From Limosilactobacillus oris DSM 4864 (lineage in GTDB: Bacteria; Bacillota; Bacilli; Lactobacillales; Lactobacillaceae), in NCBI RefSeq assembly GCF_001434465.1, contig NZ_AZGE01000002.1:62001-126000 (forward strand): a stretch of 64,000 nucleotides of DNA, read 5' to 3'. Each line of letters opens with the position of its first letter. The stretch's first letter is position 1. The notes under the pieces were generated by a model. That model worked only from the letters and a program-made list of their open reading frames with translations, made no database searches and was not told the DNA's origin. The translations under genes were made by a program, and so were the position numbers. Of the stretch, positions 61,343-64,000 are shown in pieces.

Positions 61343-62371
61343 ATGGCAGAACGAAACTTAATTCTTGCCTTTGAGACAAGTTGTGATGAAACAAGTGTGG
61401 CGGTTATTGAGGACGGAACGAAGATCCTCTCTAACATCGTGGCCACCCAGATTGACAGCCACCAGCGCTTTGGCGGGGTGGTGCCGGAGGTTGCGAGTCG
61501 GCACCACATTGAGTGGATTACCCGCTGTATTGACCAGGCATTGACTGAAGCGGGCGTTGACTACCCAGATCTAATGGCCGTGGCTGTTACCTACGGCCCG
61601 GGCTTGGTTGGTTCTTTGCTAGTCGGAGTTACTGCGGCGAAGGTGGTTGCCTGGGCGCACCACTTACCGTTAATTCCGGTAAACCACATGGCGGGGCACC
61701 TCTATGCCGCCCGGTTTGTGGGGGAATTTAAGTATCCCCAGATGGCCCTGCTGGTTTCCGGCGGGCACACGGAGCTAGTGTACATGCCCAAGGAACATGA
61801 ATATGAAATCGTCGGTGAAACCCGTGACGACGCCGCTGGTGAGGCCTATGACAAGATTGGTCGGGTCCTGGGCGTGAACTACCCGGCGGGGAAAACGATT
61901 GACGAGTGGGCTGCCCAGGGGCAGGACGCTTTCCACTTCCCCCGGGCAATGGAAAAGGAGGATAACCTGGACTTTTCCTTTAGCGGACTCAAGAGCGCCT
62001 TTATTAACACCGTCCATAACGCTGACCAGCGGGGGGAAGAACTCAACAAGTATGATTTGGCAGCCAGCTTCCAGCAAAGCGTGGTTGACGTGCTGGCAGA
62101 AAAGACGATGCGTGCGCTTGACCAGTACCCGGTTAAGCAACTGATTCTTGCCGGCGGGGTCGCGGCTAACCATGGCCTACGTGACCGGCTGGACCATGAT
62201 ATGGCTAAGTACCATTCCAACGTGACTATGCTGCAAGCACCGCTCAAACTCTGCGGAGATAATGCCGCAATGATTGGTGCGGCGGCGGCAGTCGACTACC
62301 GGCATGGCGACCGGGCCGCGTGGGACTTAAATGCGGTTCCGGGACTGATGTTTGACCGGGCAAAGGAATAG
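61343..62371 (+). CDS. tsaD: tRNA N6-adenosine threonylcarbamoyltransferase TsaD
   Basis: A 342-residue Kae1/Gcp enzyme that makes t6A37 on ANN-decoding tRNAs with TsaB and Tsa[11 protein letters not shown] (11-20), metal-binding N-H-M-A-G-H (about 114-119), S-G-G-H-T-E-L (about 138) and A-G-G-V-A-A-N (about 272) are complete. Six bases after rimI; ends at a strong terminator. Confidence 0.97.
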   Translation: MAERNLILAFETSCDETSVAVIEDGTKILSNIVATQIDSHQRFGGVVPEVASRHHIEWITRCIDQALTEAGVDYPDLMAVAVTYGPGLVGSLLVGVTAAKVVAWAHHLPLIPVNHMAGHLYAARFVGEFKYPQMALLVSGGHTELVYMPKEHEYEIVGETRDDAAGEAYDKIGRVLGVNYPAGKTIDEWAAQGQDAFHFPRAMEKEDNLDFSFSGLKSAFINTVHNADQRGEELNKYDLAASFQQSVVDVLAEKTMRALDQYPVKQLILAGGVAANHGLRDRLDHDMAKYHSNVTMLQAPLKLCGDNAAMIGAAAAVDYRHGDRAAWDLNAVPGLMFDRAKE

Positions 62372-62412
62372 GTTGTTTTCCCGCACTATCTTTATAAGAG
62401 TTAAGAAGAAAT

Positions 62413-62449
62413 AACGAAGAGACTGGGCATTAAACCCAGTCTCTTCGTT
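62413..62449. terminator. Bidirectional terminator between tsaD and proC
   Basis: AACGAAGAGACTGGG/CCCAGTCTCTTCGTT, 15 bp perfect, 7-base loop. GGGACAG/CTGTCC and a CGAC...GCGCAG/CTGCGC-GTCG pairing lie further to the right (62470-62536). Confidence 0.88.
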
Positions 62450-62546
62450 ACTTTAAAGATAACAATACGACGGCGCAGATGGCAGGCAGGTCAAATGGGT
62501 TAGCTGCGCGTCGACAGGGTGGGACAGTTCTGTCCGCCGCCCATGT

Positions 62547-63314
62547 TTAACCATTAGCTTTATTAACCGCGTCCATCACGGCATAGCGAAAGCCGTTTTT
62601 TTCCAAAGCTTCGACCCCGCGGATGGTGGTGCCGCCGGGAGAGGTTACCTGGTCACGGAGCTGGGCAGGAGTCAGCCCGGTTTGGAGGGCGAGCTTGCCG
62701 CTGCCGTTGACCATGCTAGCGGCGAGCCGGTAAGCAGTCGACCGGTTCAGACCGTATTTAACGCCGGCATCTCCCAGGGCGTCCATCAAGACATCGACGA
62801 ATGCCGGCCCGCAACCGCCAATGGTGCCTACAATGCCGAGCTGGCTTTCTGGAACCCTGATGATCTCTCCTAGTGGAGTCAGCACGTGGTTGATTTTGTC
62901 AAAAGCAGGTGCCATAACGTGGCCTCCTAAGGCAAGGCCAATTGTTCCGGCATTAACTGCTACCGGAATGTTGGGGATGATGGCAGCGAGCGGGTTAGTG
63001 GGCAGGATTGCAGCAATGTCCGCCAAGCGAATCCCCGCGGCTGCAGAGATAATTACTGTGTGGGCGGGGAGGGCTGCTAGTTCCTCCAAGACCGCCAAGG
63101 TGACCTTGGCAGGCGTGGTAATTATAACGACGGCTGACTTTTTGCTGACTACTTCTTCAGAGCTGTTAACCAGACGGAAGCCGGCCTCCTGAGCAAACTT
63201 GCTAACCCGTGGGTTGACCGGGTTCATACCGATAATATCATCCTCGTGCTGGTTCAAGAGCCCCTTGATAATTGCTGAGCCCATCTGACCCACGCCGATT
63301 ACTGCGATTTTCAT
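62547..63314 (-). CDS. proC: Pyrroline-5-carboxylate reductase
   Basis: A 255-residue ProC making proline from pyrroline-5-carboxylate with NADPH. I-G-V-G-Q-M-G-S-A (6-14) is the cofactor loop, and the C-terminal half has the signature V-T-S-P-G-G-T-T-I-R-G-V-E-A-L (about 222-236). RBS GAGGAGG. It is divergent from the T-box gene. Confidence 0.95.
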   Translation of the reverse strand: MKIAVIGVGQMGSAIIKGLLNQHEDDIIGMNPVNPRVSKFAQEAGFRLVNSSEEVVSKKSAVVIITTPAKVTLAVLEELAALPAHTVIISAAAGIRLADIAAILPTNPLAAIIPNIPVAVNAGTIGLALGGHVMAPAFDKINHVLTPLGEIIRVPESQLGIVGTIGGCGPAFVDVLMDALGDAGVKYGLNRSTAYRLAASMVNGSGKLALQTGLTPAQLRDQVTSPGGTTIRGVEALEKNGFRYAVMDAVNKANG

Positions 63315-63389
63315 TTCATCGTCCTCCTCTGAGTTGTTGCCCCTATTTTACAATAGAAGCGGTGGTTAAAACTTAATTTGGGGAAACAA

Positions 63390-63418
63390 TTGACATTACA
63401 TTAAAGAAAGATTAAAAT
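63390..63418 (+). promoter_or_regulatory. Promoter of the T-box transcript
   Basis: -35 TTGACA (63390-63395), 17-bp spacer, -10 TAAAAT (63413-63418): the best sigma-A match in the window. Confidence 0.88.
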
Positions 63419-63434
63419 GCGATTAATAAGAAAT

Positions 63435-63692
63435 GTAAAACGACGGATGAGTACGTTCCCGTTGGGGCACACAGAGAGCCTCTGAAATGCTGGAAGGAGG
63501 TTGCTGACGGAACGAAAAATGGTCTGCCAATTGTTTGCGCTGACGAGCTATTTGAGTGAGTTGGCGCCGGGTGAGTTCCGCTAACAACTCCAAGTGTAGT
63601 AACTTAGCAAGGCTGTTGCTGTGAGGCAGCAGTAAATTAAGGTGGTAACGCGGGAGCCCTCGTCCTTTTTGGATGGGGGCTTTTTGAATTTA
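63435..63692 (+). promoter_or_regulatory. T-box riboswitch
   Basis: Stem I with AGTA motif (63450-63453), GTTCC/GGAAC closing the specifier loop, the AG-rich apical part, then the T-box AGGTGGTAACGCG (63640-63652) and terminator AGCCCTCGTCC/GGATGGGGGCT with T-run (63655-63687). Uncharged tRNA binding frees the downstream gene. The specifier loop 3' side reads GAAAAATGG; ATG (Met, 63519-63521) fits best, AAT (Asn) remains possible. Confidence 0.93.
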
Positions 63693-63706
63693 ATGGGGTG
63701 GTAAAG

Positions 63707-64000
63707 GTGAAGATAAAAGTAGCACTGGGACAATTTAATATTCAGTTTGCGCAACCGGCAGCAAACCGTACACGGGTGCGGGAACTGGTTGCCGCCGCAG
63801 CAGATGGTGAGGCGGACGTGGTCGTATTACCGGAAATGTGGAATACCGGTTACGCCCTTGATAAGTTGCCGGCGCTGGCGGACGAAGGGGGCCAAGAAAC
63901 GTTGGCGTTGCTTCAGGAGCTGGCTCGTCAGTACCAGGTGGGAATCGTTGGCGGCTCGGTAGCGGTCAAAATTGGCCCGCACTTTGTTAACCGGACACTT
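63707..64000 (+). CDS. Carbon-nitrogen hydrolase (nitrilase superfamily), partial
   Basis: The first 98 codons of a gene cut by the window end. V-A-L-G-Q-F-N-I-Q (5-13) and V-V-V-L-P-E-M-W-N-T-G-Y (about 37-48) carry the catalytic Glu of the Glu-Lys-Cys triad; I-V-G-G-S-V-A follows near 82. It resembles omega-amidase/YafV-like amidases that pair with aminotransferases in methionine salvage; a Met-type T-box would support this. GTG start after GGGGTGGTAAAG. Confidence 0.88.
   Translation, partial: MKIKVALGQFNIQFAQPAANRTRVRELVAAAADGEADVVVLPEMWNTGYALDKLPALADEGGQETLALLQELARQYQVGIVGGSVAVKIGPHFVNRTL

Noticed and set aside
1-64000. CRISPR arrays, insertion sequences, prophage, tRNA genes
   Set aside because: No spaced direct repeats, transposase or integrase motifs, or tRNA TTC-loop/acceptor patterns were seen in any gap.

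Overview
The window is a contiguous piece of chromosome from a low-to-mid GC Firmicute, most likely a lactobacillus of the Limosilactobacillus type. The reasons are strong AGGAGG-type ribosome binding sites, frequent GTG/TTG starts, cyd and adhE genes beside otherwise fermentative core genes, PepC aminopeptidase, a T-box leader, and core gene orders of the order Lactobacillales (rplKA, rplJL, tadA-ffs-dnaX-ebfC-recR-yaaL-tmk-darA-holB-yabA-rsmI, tsaB-rimI-tsaD). The genus is an inference from gene content; no database was searched. I see no insertion sequence, prophage, CRISPR array, tRNA or rRNA. Almost all of the DNA is coding.

Layout. 1-3.8 kb: small stress and housekeeping genes, including a short-chain dehydrogenase driven by a textbook MerR-type promoter next to its divergent MerR regulator. 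3.9-11 kb: MMPL exporter, an unassigned large membrane protein, an AEC carrier, a phosphoglycerate-mutase-like enzyme and an alpha/beta hydrolase. 11.2-17 kb: pepC, rpiA, a small GNAT, dut, radA and a PIN/TRAM membrane protein. 17.5-22.6 kb: cysS-mrnC-rlmB-rpmG-secE-nusG, then rplK-rplA. 23-25.7 kb: an aminotransferase and an amino acid permease lying between rplKA and rplJL. 25.8-26.9 kb: L10 leader, rplJ, rplL. 27.2-36.4 kb: a near-complete respiratory block (cydABCD, polyprenyl diphosphate synthase, MenA, type II NADH dehydrogenase). 36.7-41.7 kb: a DUF5692-like membrane protein, a small membrane protein behind a perfect 28-bp palindrome, mscL, and adhE behind a Rex-like site. 42.1-45.9 kb: nrdHEF class Ib ribonucleotide reductase behind two NrdR boxes. 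46-53.8 kb: tadA, SRP RNA, and the DNA replication and recombination string. 54-58.7 kb: ppx-like, ppk, ppx polyphosphate genes. 58.8-64 kb: galE, tsaB-rimI-tsaD, proC, and a T-box-controlled carbon-nitrogen hydrolase cut by the window end.

How the genes work together. A recurring theme is redox balance. The NADH dehydrogenase, a quinone made by MenA from an imported head group and a polyprenyl tail, and cytochrome bd would form a short oxygen-consuming chain. AdhE disposes of NADH without oxygen and carries a sequence matching the NADH-sensing repressor Rex. A second theme is transcript ends: five nested-hairpin repeats (inner core near CGGCTTTGCCG) and several other dispersed intergenic repeats sit just downstream of genes, with stems that differ between copies yet stay paired.

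I did not find a clearly new multi-gene system. The best leads are small: the palindrome-controlled membrane protein at 38 kb, the structured repeat families, an orphan minus-strand terminator with a 28-codon reading frame near 17.3 kb, and the pair of Ppx/GppA proteins, one with degenerate nucleotide-binding loops, around ppk.
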